Shown here: positions 1 to 7,440 of the stretch, one piece after another
Layout: every line of letters begins with the position of its first letter
Numbering within the stretch: the stretch's first letter is position 1
Assembly: GCA_035636195.1 (NCBI GenBank)
Contig: DASPZP010000291.1
Span: forward strand, 1 to 26,146
DNA length: 26,146 nt
DNA from: Anaeromyxobacter_A sp035636195
GTDB lineage: Bacteria > Myxococcota > Myxococcia > Myxococcales > Anaeromyxobacteraceae
Reading direction: 5' to 3'
Notes under the pieces: generated by a model
The model's database searches: none
What the model was told of the DNA's origin: nothing
The model's input: the letters and a program-made list of their open reading frames with translations, nothing else
Translations under genes and position numbers: made by a program

Positions 1-570
1 GAGCTGCGGCTGGTCGCGGTCGCCGCGCGCGGCGACCGTGGCGCGTTCGCGCGCCTCGTCGATCTTCACCAGCGCACCGTCTATGGGCTTTGCGTCCGCC
101 TCCTCGCCGACCGAGAGGAGGCGCGCGACGCGGCGCAGGAGACGTTCGTGCGCGCCTGGGGGGCGATCGGCACCTACGACCCGGTGAACCCGTTCGCCCC
201 CTGGCTCCTCCGCATCGCGCGGAATCACTGCATCGACGTCCTCCGGCGGCGGCTGCCGGCGGCGCGACGGCTGGAGCTCGACGCCGGGACGGACCGCGAC
301 GGCACGGGAGCGCTCGACCTGCCCGATCCGGCGGCGGTCGCCGCGGACGACCAGCTGGCCGGCGCGCAGCAGGCGAGCGCGGTGGCGGGGGCGGTGGCGG
401 CCCTCCCCGTCCACTACCGCGAGGTGGTGCATCTCTTCCACGTCGAGCACATGAGCTACAAGGACATCGCGGCCACGCTGGAGGTGCCCATCGGCACCGT
501 CATGACCTGGCTGCACCGCGCCCGCGCCCGGCTGCGCGAGCGCATGCGGGAGCAGGAGGAGCAGCCATGA
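1..570 (+). CDS. ECF-type RNA polymerase sigma factor (5' end outside window)
   Basis: This protein should direct RNA polymerase to a small regulon under control of the anti-sigma factor encoded next to it. The frame is open from the first base of the window, and conserved sequence begins at once (GDRGAFARLVDLH), so the true start lies upstream. An internal ATG at 148 would delete most of region 2. Region 2 covers roughly residues 10-80, including the core-binding helix (REEARDAAQETFVRAW) and the NPFAPWLLRIARNHCID stretch. After a variable linker, region 4 is a helix-turn-helix (ALPVHYREVV, then MSYKDIAATLEVPIGTVMTW and LHRARARLRERM). The 189 visible residues are close to the usual 180-200 for the family, so only a short N-terminus is missing. 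The stop overlaps the next start (ATGA), which implies translational coupling to the anti-sigma gene. Confidence 0.93.
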   Translation, partial: ELRLVAVAARGDRGAFARLVDLHQRTVYGLCVRLLADREEARDAAQETFVRAWGAIGTYDPVNPFAPWLLRIARNHCIDVLRRRLPAARRLELDAGTDRDGTGALDLPDPAAVAADDQLAGAQQASAVAGAVAALPVHYREVVHLFHVEHMSYKDIAATLEVPIGTVMTWLHRARARLRERMREQEEQP

Positions 571-1079
571 GCGGGCACCTCGGGGACGAGCAGGCGCAGG
601 CCTTCGTGGACGGCCTCCTCGGCGGAGCGGAGCGCGAGGCCTGCCGTGCTCATGCCGCCGCCTGCGCCGACTGCCAGCTCCTCGTCGACTCCTACCGCGC
701 GCTCGCCGCCGCGCTCGACGATCTGGACGCGCCGGCGCCCCCGCCCGACTTCACGGCCGCCGTCCTGCAGCGCATCGACGTCGCCGAGGCGCAGCGCGCC
801 TGGGAGCGCCGCCTCGCCCTCGGCATCCTCGGGGCCGCGGCGGGCCTGGCGGTGCTGCTCTTTGCGCTCTCCGGGGCCGGCGCCTGGACCCCGCTCGCGG
901 CGCGCCTGGTCGACGCGCTCGGGGCCGCGATCACGACCACCACCGTCGTGCGCGAGGTCGCCTCTCCGCTCCTCCACGCGCTGCGCCTCCAGATCGTGCT
1001 CGGCTGCGCCGCCCTGGGGCTGCCCCTTCTCTTCGCGCTCTCGCGGCTCATCCCGCGCGGCGCCCAGGCGACCGCCTGA
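567..1079 (+). CDS. Zinc-finger anti-sigma factor, membrane-anchored
   Basis: This 170-residue protein is the likely partner that holds the upstream ECF sigma factor inactive. Near the N-terminus is the zinc-binding anti-sigma (ZAS) signature, with His29, Cys33 and Cys36 in the spacing H-x3-C-x2-C. A helical region follows, then a hydrophobic segment at about residues 83-101 and a second at about 142-162. The N-terminal sigma-binding domain would therefore be cytoplasmic, with a short loop between the two membrane spans. The ATG at 567 is chosen because it overlaps the sigma stop codon by 4 bp and is followed directly by the ZAS domain. The same frame stays open further upstream (from 90), but that part is antisense-like low-complexity sequence. 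The gene lies 21 bp before the next gene, so the three probably form one operon. Family assignment is firm; the inducing signal is unknown. Confidence 0.9.
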   Translation: MSGHLGDEQAQAFVDGLLGGAEREACRAHAAACADCQLLVDSYRALAAALDDLDAPAPPPDFTAAVLQRIDVAEAQRAWERRLALGILGAAAGLAVLLFALSGAGAWTPLAARLVDALGAAITTTTVVREVASPLLHALRLQIVLGCAALGLPLLFALSRLIPRGAQATA

Positions 1080-1100
1080 CCGGCGGCGCCCGAGGACACC

Positions 1101-2798
1101 ATGCTCTTCCCGACCCTGCTCGCCCTGGCCCTCGCGGCCCCGCCCGCGCCTCCCGCAGCTCCTGCGCCGGGCGCCGCTGCCGTGGAGGCGCACCGCCTCG
1201 GCGAGTGGCCGACCCGCCCCTCCGGCAAGCTGGTCACCCTCGCCGACCAGGGCCTCACGCTCGACGACGCCGTGCAGCAGATCGCCGCCGCCGGCGGCTG
1301 GAACCTGGTGGCGAGCACTGGCACCTATGGCGATCGTGAGCTGCGCGTGGCGCTGCGCCAGGTCCCGGTGGAGGAGGCGCTCGACGCGGTGCTGGAGGGG
1401 ACGCCGCTCGTCGCTACCCGACGCGGGAACACCGTCACCGTCTCGCCGGGGCGGGCGGCGGCCCCGGAGCGGCCGGTGCTGGCGGGCTTCGAGCGGCCAA
1501 CGGGGAAGCGCTTCAGCGGCGACTTCGCCGACGCGCCGGTGGCGCGCGCGCTGACCGAGGTCGCGGACGCGGCCGGGCTCTCCCTCGTGCTGCCGTCTGG
1601 CCTGCGCGGCGCCGTCAGCGGGCACTTCCGCGAGGCGCCGGTCGAGGACGTCCTCCGGGCGCTGCTCGCGCAGGCAGGACTGACCGCCCGCCGGGACGGC
1701 GCGATCCTCACCGTCGCCCGCGGCGCGGGGGCGCCGAGCCTCGTCATCAAGGGCGGCAAGCGCGGCTTCTCCTTCGACGTGCAGGTCCCCGACGTCGGCG
1801 CGGAGGTGGAGCGGGCCGAGCGCGAGGCGGCCCGCGCCGAGCGCGACGCCAAGCGTCCCACGCGCGGCCTCTCGCGCCGGAACGCCGACGGGCACGGTGC
1901 CGCCCACGTCACGCGAGGTGACAAGGTCCTCGGCCCCGGCGAGCACGCCGATCAGGTGGTCGCCATCGGCGGGAATGTCCGCCTGGAGGAGGGCGCCACC
2001 GCCGATCAGGTGGTGGCGGTGCTCGGCTCGGTGGACCTCGGCCCCGGCGCCGCGGTCGCGAACGAGGTGGTGGCGGTCGGCGGCGACATCCACGTCTCGC
2101 CCGGCGCACGCGTCGGCGCGGAGGCGGTCTCGGTGGGCGGCAAGATCGTCATCGATCCCTCCGGCGTGGTGGAGGGCGACCAGACGAGCGTCGACGTCCC
2201 CGGCCTGGCGGGCATGCTGTCGTTCCTCGGCGCGCGGCCGCGGCTCGGTCCCCGGACGCCGCTCCTCGGCGCCGCCGGCGCGCTGCTCCAGTTCATCGTG
2301 TTCTTCGCGCTCGGCCTGCTGCTCCTCGTCCTCTTCCCGCGCCGGGTCGAGACGCTCTCCGGCGCGCTGGTGCACGCGCCCTTGAAGGCGGTGCTGACCG
2401 GCATCGTCGGCACCCTCGCGCTCCCCATCCTCGCGATCCTGCTCGTCGCGACGGTGGTCGGGATCCCGCTGGTGGCGGTGGTGGTGCTGGGCGCGCTCGC
2501 GGCGGCGATCATGGGCTACACCGCCCTCGCCCTGCACCTCGGGCGGCTCGTCCCCATGCACCTCGAGCGCGGCGCGCCCATCCTGCAGCTCGCCATCGGG
2601 ACCGCCGTCCTGGTGGCCCTGGGTCAGCTCCCGGTCCTGGGCGTGCTCGCCTGGCTGGCGGCGTGGCTCTTCATGTTCGGGGTGGTGCTGCGCACCCGCT
2701 TCGGGCGACCGCCGACGGCGCCGCCGCCGGTCTACGGCACGACCGCGACGCCGCCGATCCCGCCGCCCCCGCCCGTCACCGGGACCGACGGGCGCTGA
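1101..2798 (+). CDS. STN-domain / bactofilin-like beta-helix membrane protein
   Basis: This 565-residue protein has an unusual build. A hydrophobic signal-like N-terminus (1-20) is followed by two similar modules at about 45-118 and 135-208. They resemble the short secretin/TonB N-terminal (STN) fold, each with a 'DDAV/ARAL...GWNLV/GLSLV...VEEALDAVL/VEDVLRALL...TVTV/ILTV' pattern. A charged helical stretch lies at 236-256. Repeats of about 18 residues at 275-362 (DQVVAIGGNV, DQVVAVLGSV, NEVVAVGGDI, EAVSVGGKIV) look like a bactofilin or polymer-forming beta-helix. The C-terminal part (389-535) has four to five membrane segments, and the tail is proline-rich. A GAGG ribosome-binding sequence precedes the ATG. 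Its position after an ECF sigma/anti-sigma pair suggests it is the regulated target or the sensor; that is inference. The 3' end overlaps rluB on the opposite strand by 23 bp. Confidence 0.85.
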   Translation: MLFPTLLALALAAPPAPPAAPAPGAAAVEAHRLGEWPTRPSGKLVTLADQGLTLDDAVQQIAAAGGWNLVASTGTYGDRELRVALRQVPVEEALDAVLEGTPLVATRRGNTVTVSPGRAAAPERPVLAGFERPTGKRFSGDFADAPVARALTEVADAAGLSLVLPSGLRGAVSGHFREAPVEDVLRALLAQAGLTARRDGAILTVARGAGAPSLVIKGGKRGFSFDVQVPDVGAEVERAEREAARAERDAKRPTRGLSRRNADGHGAAHVTRGDKVLGPGEHADQVVAIGGNVRLEEGATADQVVAVLGSVDLGPGAAVANEVVAVGGDIHVSPGARVGAEAVSVGGKIVIDPSGVVEGDQTSVDVPGLAGMLSFLGARPRLGPRTPLLGAAGALLQFIVFFALGLLLLVLFPRRVETLSGALVHAPLKAVLTGIVGTLALPILAILLVATVVGIPLVAVVVLGALAAAIMGYTALALHLGRLVPMHLERGAPILQLAIGTAVLVALGQLPVLGVLAWLAAWLFMFGVVLRTRFGRPPTAPPPVYGTTATPPIPPPPPVTGTDGR

Positions 2799-3720
2799 AG
2801 CGCGGCTTCTTGTCCGAGGGCCGCGAGCGCTCACCAACCTCCCTCTTCCCCGACGGGGGAAAGGGAGGCTTGCCTCCCGCAAGGGGTGAGGGTCGGGGCG
2901 AGGGGGGCGCTGGAGGCCCGTGCCCGTGCCGTCGCGCAGCCTTCGGCAGCGGCCGCCGCACCACCTCGACCGGGCGATCGCGATCGCTGCTCCCTTCGCC
3001 GGCCAGCCCGATCATCCGCTGCATGGCGGCGACCTCCTCCGGCTCGAGCGGCCGGAACCTGCCGGGCAGGAGCCCCTCGACCGAGATGCCGCCGAACTCC
3101 GGCCGGAAGAGCCGCAGGACTTGAAGTCCGACGGCCTCGCAGAGCCGCTTCACCAGGTGATAGCGCCCCTCCCCCACCACCATGCGCAGCCAGGTGTTCT
3201 TCTCCGCCTTCTCGTGCACGTCGACGGCGAGCGCCTTGGCCGGGCCGTCCTCGAGCCGCAGCCCCGCCACCATCCGGGCGAGCTGCTCAGGGTCCGGATC
3301 GCCCTTCACCTTGACCAGATAGACGCGCTGGTGCCCGTAGCGTGGGTGGGCGAGCCGGTTCGCCAGCTCGCCGTCGGTCGTGAACAGGACCGCGCCCTCC
3401 GCGTCGTAGTCGAGCCGGCCCACCGGGAAGACCCGCTCCTTCACGTTCCCCAGGTACGAGGCCGCGGTGGGCCGCCCCTGCGGGTCGGACAGCGTGGTCA
3501 CGCAGCCCGAGGGCTTGTAGAGGAGGAAGTAGCGCTGCTCGTCGCGCGCCGAGACGAGCTGCCCGTCGACGGCGACGAGGTCCCGCTCGTCGACCTTCGT
3601 CCCGAGCTCCGTGACGCGCTTCGAGTTGACGGTCACCCGGCCGCTCGTGATGAGCTCCTCGGCCTTGCGCCGGGAGGCGACGCCGGCCGAGGCGAGGAAC
3701 TTCTGCAGGCGTTCGGTCAT
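2776..3720 (-). CDS. rluB: 23S rRNA pseudouridine synthase, RluB/RsuA family
   Basis: The protein (314 aa) isomerises a uridine to pseudouridine in ribosomal RNA, probably the RluB site in 23S rRNA. Residues 1-50 form an S4 RNA-binding domain (RLQKFLASAGVASRRKAEELI). The catalytic motif is GRLDYDAEG, with Asp104 as the nucleophile, followed by the conserved LANRLAHPRYGH and the C-terminal EGRYHLVKRLCEAVG. The family core ends near residue 238. The last 75 residues are an unconserved basic, proline-rich tail, and residues 273-295 of it are encoded by an interspersed 70-bp repeat. This tail carries the gene past the stop of the convergent neighbour, giving a 23-bp overlap. The start overlaps the scpB stop (ATGA), so rluB is the last gene of the scpA-scpB-rluB group. 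Confidence 0.93.
   Translation of the reverse strand: MTERLQKFLASAGVASRRKAEELITSGRVTVNSKRVTELGTKVDERDLVAVDGQLVSARDEQRYFLLYKPSGCVTTLSDPQGRPTAASYLGNVKERVFPVGRLDYDAEGAVLFTTDGELANRLAHPRYGHQRVYLVKVKGDPDPEQLARMVAGLRLEDGPAKALAVDVHEKAEKNTWLRMVVGEGRYHLVKRLCEAVGLQVLRLFRPEFGGISVEGLLPGRFRPLEPEEVAAMQRMIGLAGEGSSDRDRPVEVVRRPLPKAARRHGHGPPAPPSPRPSPLAGGKPPFPPSGKREVGERSRPSDKKPRFSARRSR
2837..2906 (+). repeat. Interspersed 70-bp double-hairpin repeat, copy 1 (in rluB)
   Basis: The element has two adjacent stem-loops: one from CTCCCTCTTCCCC with GGGGGAAAGGGAG, and one from GGGAGGC/GCCTCCC. A GTGAGGG-type tail follows. It matches the reverse complement of 4676-4745 with about five differences in 70 bp. Here it codes in frame for residues 273-295 of the RluB tail. 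Confidence 0.88.
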
Positions 3721-4802
3721 GGTTCTCTCTCCCTCTCCCCCGCGGGCGGAGAGGGCTCTTGGGGAGGAGCGGACGCGTCGGACGGCAGCTTGGGCTCGAG
3801 GGCGTCTTCGGCCGCCCGGGATCTCTGATCGGCGCTCTCGATGGCCGCCTCCAGCTCGGCGAGCGCGGCGTCGCTCTCGGCCTGCTTCGCCTCCAGCGCC
3901 GCGCGCAGGTTGGGATCGGCCAGCTCCGCCACCAGGCCCTCCAGCTTCGGCCCCTCCTCCGGCGGCGCCTCCTTCTCCACGATGTCGCGGTGCTCCTCGG
4001 ACAGCTCGTGAAACTCCCGCAGGGTGGGCAGCGAGGCGAGGTCCTTCAGCGCGAAGAACTCGAGGAACTCGCGGCTGGTCCCGTAGAGCATGGGCCGGCC
4101 GGGCTCCTCCTTCTTGCCCAGGATCTTGATGAGCTTGCGCTCGAGGAGCGCCTTCACGACCGCGCCGCAGTCGACGCCGCGGATCTCCTCGATCTCGGGG
4201 CGCGTCACCGGCTGGCGGTACGCGATGATGGCGAGCGTCTCCAGCGCGGCGCGGGTGAGGCGCTGCGGCTTCACCTTCAGGTAGCGGCGCGTGTGCTCCG
4301 AGACGTCTGGCGCGCTGCGGAGCTGCCAGCCGCCGGCGACCTCGTGCAGGACGATGCCGCAGACGCCCTCCCGGTAGTGACCGGAGAGCTTGTCGAGCGC
4401 CTTCAGCACCACCGCCACCTCGATGCCGGTGGCGGCGCGCACCTCCTCCGGCGTGAGCGGCTTCTCGGCCAGGAAGAGCAGCGCCTCGACGATGGCGCGC
4501 ACGCGCTCGGCCGGCAGCTTCTTCGCCTTCTGGGTCAGCTTGTCGAAGGGCTCCTCCTTCTCGCCCTCCTGCACCTCGATGCTGGCCGCCTCGACCTCGT
4601 CCAGGGCGGGGTCTCCCTTGGCTTCCTCGGCGGACTGGAGCGCTGCGAGCTCCGCGGCCAGGACATCCGGCGCAGCCCCCTCACCCCGGCCCTCACCCGT
4701 TGCGGGAGGCAAGCCTCCCTTTCCCCCGGCGGGGGAGAGGGAGGTGGGGTCCGCGCCCGCTCCTGCGGCGTGGGAGGTACGGTCCTTCACGTCTTCACTC
4801 AC
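3717..4802 (-). CDS. scpB: Segregation and condensation protein B
   Basis: ScpB is the winged-helix (kite) subunit that binds ScpA and completes the Smc-ScpAB chromosome condensin. The conserved core runs from about residue 98 (ERVRAIVEALLFLAEKPLTPEEV) through RLTRAALETLAIIAYRQPVTRPEIEEIRG to YGTSREFLEFFALKDLASLP near 265. At 361 residues it is much longer than the usual 180-220. The extra length is an acidic, Ala/Glu/Pro-rich N-terminus of about 97 residues and a C-terminal extension of about 95. Repeat-encoded peptides lie at both ends: residues 20-42 from a 70-bp copy, and the last 15 or so from a short copy. The start is GTG, overlapping the scpA stop by 4 bp. An in-frame start nearer the core would remove the repeat but also the coupling, so the long form is preferred. 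Confidence 0.92.
   Translation of the reverse strand: MSEDVKDRTSHAAGAGADPTSLSPAGGKGGLPPATGEGRGEGAAPDVLAAELAALQSAEEAKGDPALDEVEAASIEVQEGEKEEPFDKLTQKAKKLPAERVRAIVEALLFLAEKPLTPEEVRAATGIEVAVVLKALDKLSGHYREGVCGIVLHEVAGGWQLRSAPDVSEHTRRYLKVKPQRLTRAALETLAIIAYRQPVTRPEIEEIRGVDCGAVVKALLERKLIKILGKKEEPGRPMLYGTSREFLEFFALKDLASLPTLREFHELSEEHRDIVEKEAPPEEGPKLEGLVAELADPNLRAALEAKQAESDAALAELEAAIESADQRSRAAEDALEPKLPSDASAPPQEPSPPAGEREREP
3725..3766 (+). repeat. Interspersed repeat, short degenerate copy 2 (3' end of scpB)
   Basis: CTCTCCCTCTCCCCCGCGGG followed by a GGAGAGGG arm matches the first stem-loop of the family, while the second stem-loop is absent. It encodes the last ScpB residues (PSPPAGEREREP). It ends just before the rluB start codon. 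Confidence 0.7.
4676..4745 (-). repeat. Interspersed 70-bp double-hairpin repeat, copy 3 (5' end of scpB)
   Basis: This is a full-length copy inverted relative to 2837-2906, about 92-93% identical by eye. It encodes ScpB residues of about 20-42 (TSLSPAGGKGGLPPATGEGR). With copy 1 it flanks rluB and most of scpB as an inverted pair 1.8 kb apart. Confidence 0.88.
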
Positions 4803-5710
4803 CGGTAATCCTCCGTGGCCGCCACCGGGCCCTCGCCCAGCGTGTCCTTCGCCTCGACCACGATCTCCGATCCGGGCCCGGCCTCGTCGGCCGGCGCCTG
4901 GTAGATGCGGACGAGCTTCAGCTTCGCCATCTCGAGCAGCGCCAGGAAAGTGGCGAGGATGGTGCCGCGGGTGGCCCGCTCGCCCTCCCCCGCCCCGAGC
5001 AGCTCCTCGAACGAGATGCGGCGCCGCACGCGCAGGAGCTCCGCCACGCGGGAGATGGCGTCGGTGATGGAGAGGCGATCCGTCACGACCTCGTGGCCGA
5101 ACTCGGGCCGGGCGTGCTGGAGGGCCCGGTCGAGCGCCTCGATGAGCTTGAACACCGAGACGTCGGCCAGGCCTTCGGGGCCGTCCGGCACCTGGGTCGC
5201 CGGGGCGCGCACCCGCCGGGCGAAGACGTCGCGCTCGAGCAGATCGTGCCGGGCCAGGTCCTCCGCGGCCGCCTTGTACTTCTGGTACTCGAGCAGCCGT
5301 CGCACCAGCTCGGCGCGTGGATCGCCCCCCGCCGCCTCGTCCACCGCCGGGTCCTCCGCCACCTCGGTGCGCGGCAAGAGCAGCTTCGACTTCATGAGCA
5401 ACAGCTGCGCCGCCATGTGCAGGAACTCGCCCGCGATGTCGATGTCGAGCTCGCGCAGCGCCGCGAGGGTCGCGAGATAGCTCTCCGTGATGCGGGCGAT
5501 GGGGATGTCGAACAGGTCGACCTGGTGCTCCTTGACGAGGTGCAGGAGCAGGTCCAGCGGGCCCTCGAAAGGCGGCTCGCCGGGCTTGGCCGCCGGCAGC
5601 GTGACGCGGAAGGCCTCAGCCGTGGCGCGGGCGGGCGCCACCTCGCGCGCGTCCTCGCCAGCCGCGGGGCCGCCCGGGGCGGCAGCCTGCTGTGCCGGGG
5701 CCTTCGCCAT
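4799..5710 (-). CDS. scpA: Segregation and condensation protein A (kleisin)
   Basis: ScpA is the kleisin subunit that bridges the Smc heads and recruits ScpB during chromosome condensation. The protein is 303 residues. After an Ala/Pro-rich leader of about 45 residues comes the diagnostic N-terminal motif PPFEGPLDLLLHLVKEHQVDLFDIPI, then EFLHMAAQLLLMKSKLLLP. The C-terminal Smc-binding winged helix ends around ATFLALLEMAKLKLVRIYQ. The ATG at 5710 is preceded by a GGGAG ribosome-binding sequence. The gene begins 19 bp after the trpS stop and overlaps scpB by 4 bp (GTGA). This is consistent with co-expression of the two condensin accessory subunits, as in most bacteria. Confidence 0.94.
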   Translation of the reverse strand: MAKAPAQQAAAPGGPAAGEDAREVAPARATAEAFRVTLPAAKPGEPPFEGPLDLLLHLVKEHQVDLFDIPIARITESYLATLAALRELDIDIAGEFLHMAAQLLLMKSKLLLPRTEVAEDPAVDEAAGGDPRAELVRRLLEYQKYKAAAEDLARHDLLERDVFARRVRAPATQVPDGPEGLADVSVFKLIEALDRALQHARPEFGHEVVTDRLSITDAISRVAELLRVRRRISFEELLGAGEGERATRGTILATFLALLEMAKLKLVRIYQAPADEAGPGSEIVVEAKDTLGEGPVAATEDYR

Positions 5711-5729
5711 GTGCTCCCGCGTGCGTCCG

Positions 5730-6713
5730 CTACAGCTTCATCGCGGCGCGGACCTGCTCCATGGTGGCCGCCGCCGCGCTGCGCGCCTTTCCGATCCCGA
5801 GCTGCACCAGCTCCTCGAGGTCCTGGGGACGGGCCAGGATCGCCTCGCGCCGCGCGCGGAGGCGCTCCTGGTCGGGGCCGAGCGTCTCGAGCAGCTTCTT
5901 CTTGCAGTCGACGCAGCCGATCCCCGCCGAGCGGCAGCCCTGGTAGACCCAGGCCATCGTCTCGGGCGTCGAGTAGACCTTGTGCAGGAAACCGATGCCG
6001 CAGACGTCCGGCTCGCCCGGATCGGTCCGCCGCTTGCGGGCTGGATCGGTCGCCATGGGCATGATCTTCTTGGCGGTCGCCTCGGCCGACTCGCCGAGGT
6101 CGATGGCGTTGCCGTAGCTCTTCGACATCTTGCGGCCGTCGGTGCCCAGGATCTTGGGGGCGGCGGTGAGCAGCGGCGCCGGCTCGGGGAAGACCGGTCC
6201 GTAGGTGGCGTTGAAGCGCCGGGTGATCTCGCGGGCGAGCTCGAGGTGCGTGACCTGGTCGGCCCCCACCGGCACGCGCGTCGCCTTGTACAGGATGATG
6301 TCCGCCGTCATGAGGACCGGGTAGCCGAGGAAGCCGTACAGGGCGAGCTCTCGGTCGGTGATGTTCTCCCGCATCTCCTTGTAGGTGGGGGAGCGCTCGA
6401 GCCAGCCGAGCGGCGTGATCATGCCGAGCAGGAGGAAGAGCTCCGCGTGCTCCTTCACCGCGCTCTGCACGAACAGGGTCGACCGCTCGGGGTCGACGCC
6501 GGCGGCGAGGAAGTCGACGAACATCTCCCGCTCGGCCTGCTTGATGACGTCGGTCTGGTGGTAGTTCGTCGTCAGCGCGTGCCAGTCGGCGCTGAAGAAG
6601 TAGCAGGTGTTCTCCTCCTGCAGCCGCACCCAGTTGGCGAGCGCGCCGTGGAGGTGGCCGATGTGGAGGCGCCCGGTGGGGCGCATGCCGGAGACGACGA
6701 CGGGAGCGTTCAT
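5730..6713 (-). CDS. trpS: Tryptophanyl-tRNA synthetase, probable [4Fe-4S] type
   Basis: This class I synthetase (327 aa) charges tRNA-Trp. The ATP-binding signatures are both intact: HIGH at residues 17-20 (RLHIGHLHGALANW) and KMSKS at 195-199 (GRKMSKSYGN). Length matches the family. In the C-terminal anticodon-binding region are Cys238, Cys260, Cys267 and Cys270, ending in GCRSAGIGCVDCKK. This pattern is known from the Thermotoga maritima enzyme, where it ligates a [4Fe-4S] cluster. The ATG at 6713 is chosen because conserved sequence starts there and because it overlaps the protease stop codon (ATGA). The same frame is open upstream to 7151, but only as a shadow of the protease gene. Confidence 0.95.
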   Translation of the reverse strand: MNAPVVVSGMRPTGRLHIGHLHGALANWVRLQEENTCYFFSADWHALTTNYHQTDVIKQAEREMFVDFLAAGVDPERSTLFVQSAVKEHAELFLLLGMITPLGWLERSPTYKEMRENITDRELALYGFLGYPVLMTADIILYKATRVPVGADQVTHLELAREITRRFNATYGPVFPEPAPLLTAAPKILGTDGRKMSKSYGNAIDLGESAEATAKKIMPMATDPARKRRTDPGEPDVCGIGFLHKVYSTPETMAWVYQGCRSAGIGCVDCKKKLLETLGPDQERLRARREAILARPQDLEELVQLGIGKARSAAAATMEQVRAAMKL

Positions 6714-7387
6714 GCGATGGCGTAGGCGATCTGGCGGACCGCCCCATAGACGAAGTTGATGGGCACCGTCAGGAAGGGCAGCCGGCCGCCCAGCAGGATG
6801 AGCCCGAGCAGCGCGAAGGGCGCGAACGTGGCGAAGCGGTCCCAGTAGGGCCGCCAGCGGAAGGGCATGAAGCTGGCCGCCACGTGCCCGCCGTCGAGCG
6901 GCGGGATGGGCAGGAGGTTGAACACGCACAGCGCGGCGTTGATCCGCATGAGGCCGTTGAGGAGCACGAGCACGCCGGTGTTCTCCAGCGCGGACGGCAC
7001 GAAGCGCGCGAGCGACCCGAGGATCACGGCGCACAGGATCGCCAGGAGCAGGTTCGAGATGGGCCCCACCCCGCTGATGAGGAGCTCGGCGGTGGAGACC
7101 TTGATCCCGCGCCGGACCCTCGACACGTTGGTCGGGACGGGCTTCGCCCACCCGATGGGCGCGTTCATGAGCGGCAGCAGGATGGTCCCGAAGAGGTCGA
7201 TGTGCGGGATCGGGTTCAAGGTGAGGCGTCCGGCGCGGGCCGCCGTGTCGTCGCCCAGCCGGAACGCCATCCAGGCGTGCGCGAACTCATGCACCGTCAG
7301 CGACAGGACGAGCAGGATGACGTTCGCCACGGACTGCATGATCGAACCGCTGTCGAGCATAAGCCTCGGAAAGGAAAGAGGGTTCAT
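6710..7387 (-). CDS. Site-2 protease family (M50) membrane metalloprotease
   Basis: This 225-residue polytopic membrane protein belongs to the short, PDZ-free M50 family. It carries both zinc-ligand motifs: HEFAH at residues 33-37 (VHEFAHAWMAFRLGDDTA) and NLLPIPPLDGGH at 157-168, where Asp165 is the third ligand. Other membrane segments lie at about 20-32, 104-126, 138-158 and 185-205. Such proteins cleave substrates within the membrane; no substrate is visible here. The gene sits between xerD and trpS and shares a 4-bp overlap with trpS. I recall this context from other deltaproteobacteria, so the gene may be cotranscribed with housekeeping genes and need not be tied to a nearby regulator. 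The ATG at 7387 is used; an in-frame ATG about nine codons later is also possible. Confidence 0.9.
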   Translation of the reverse strand: MNPLSFPRLMLDSGSIMQSVANVILLVLSLTVHEFAHAWMAFRLGDDTAARAGRLTLNPIPHIDLFGTILLPLMNAPIGWAKPVPTNVSRVRRGIKVSTAELLISGVGPISNLLLAILCAVILGSLARFVPSALENTGVLVLLNGLMRINAALCVFNLLPIPPLDGGHVAASFMPFRWRPYWDRFATFAPFALLGLILLGGRLPFLTVPINFVYGAVRQIAYAIA

Positions 7388-7440
7388 TTAGCAGCGCGAC
7401 CGGAGGCGGTCAACGCTGGCGGTCGCGGCGCGGGCGCGGC

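Noticed and set aside
148..570. Start of the sigma factor at 148
   Set aside because: Conserved region 2 sequence is encoded in frame before this ATG back to the window edge.
90..1079. Longer plus-strand frame covering the anti-sigma gene and upstream
   Set aside because: Residues before 567 are the sigma gene read in another frame. The ATG at 567 with the ATGA overlap and ZAS motif marks the true start.
456..2882. 808-codon open frame on the minus strand
   Set aside because: It is antisense to the anti-sigma and STN/beta-helix genes, and its protein is Arg/Gly/Glu low complexity without domains. Long antisense frames are expected at this GC content.
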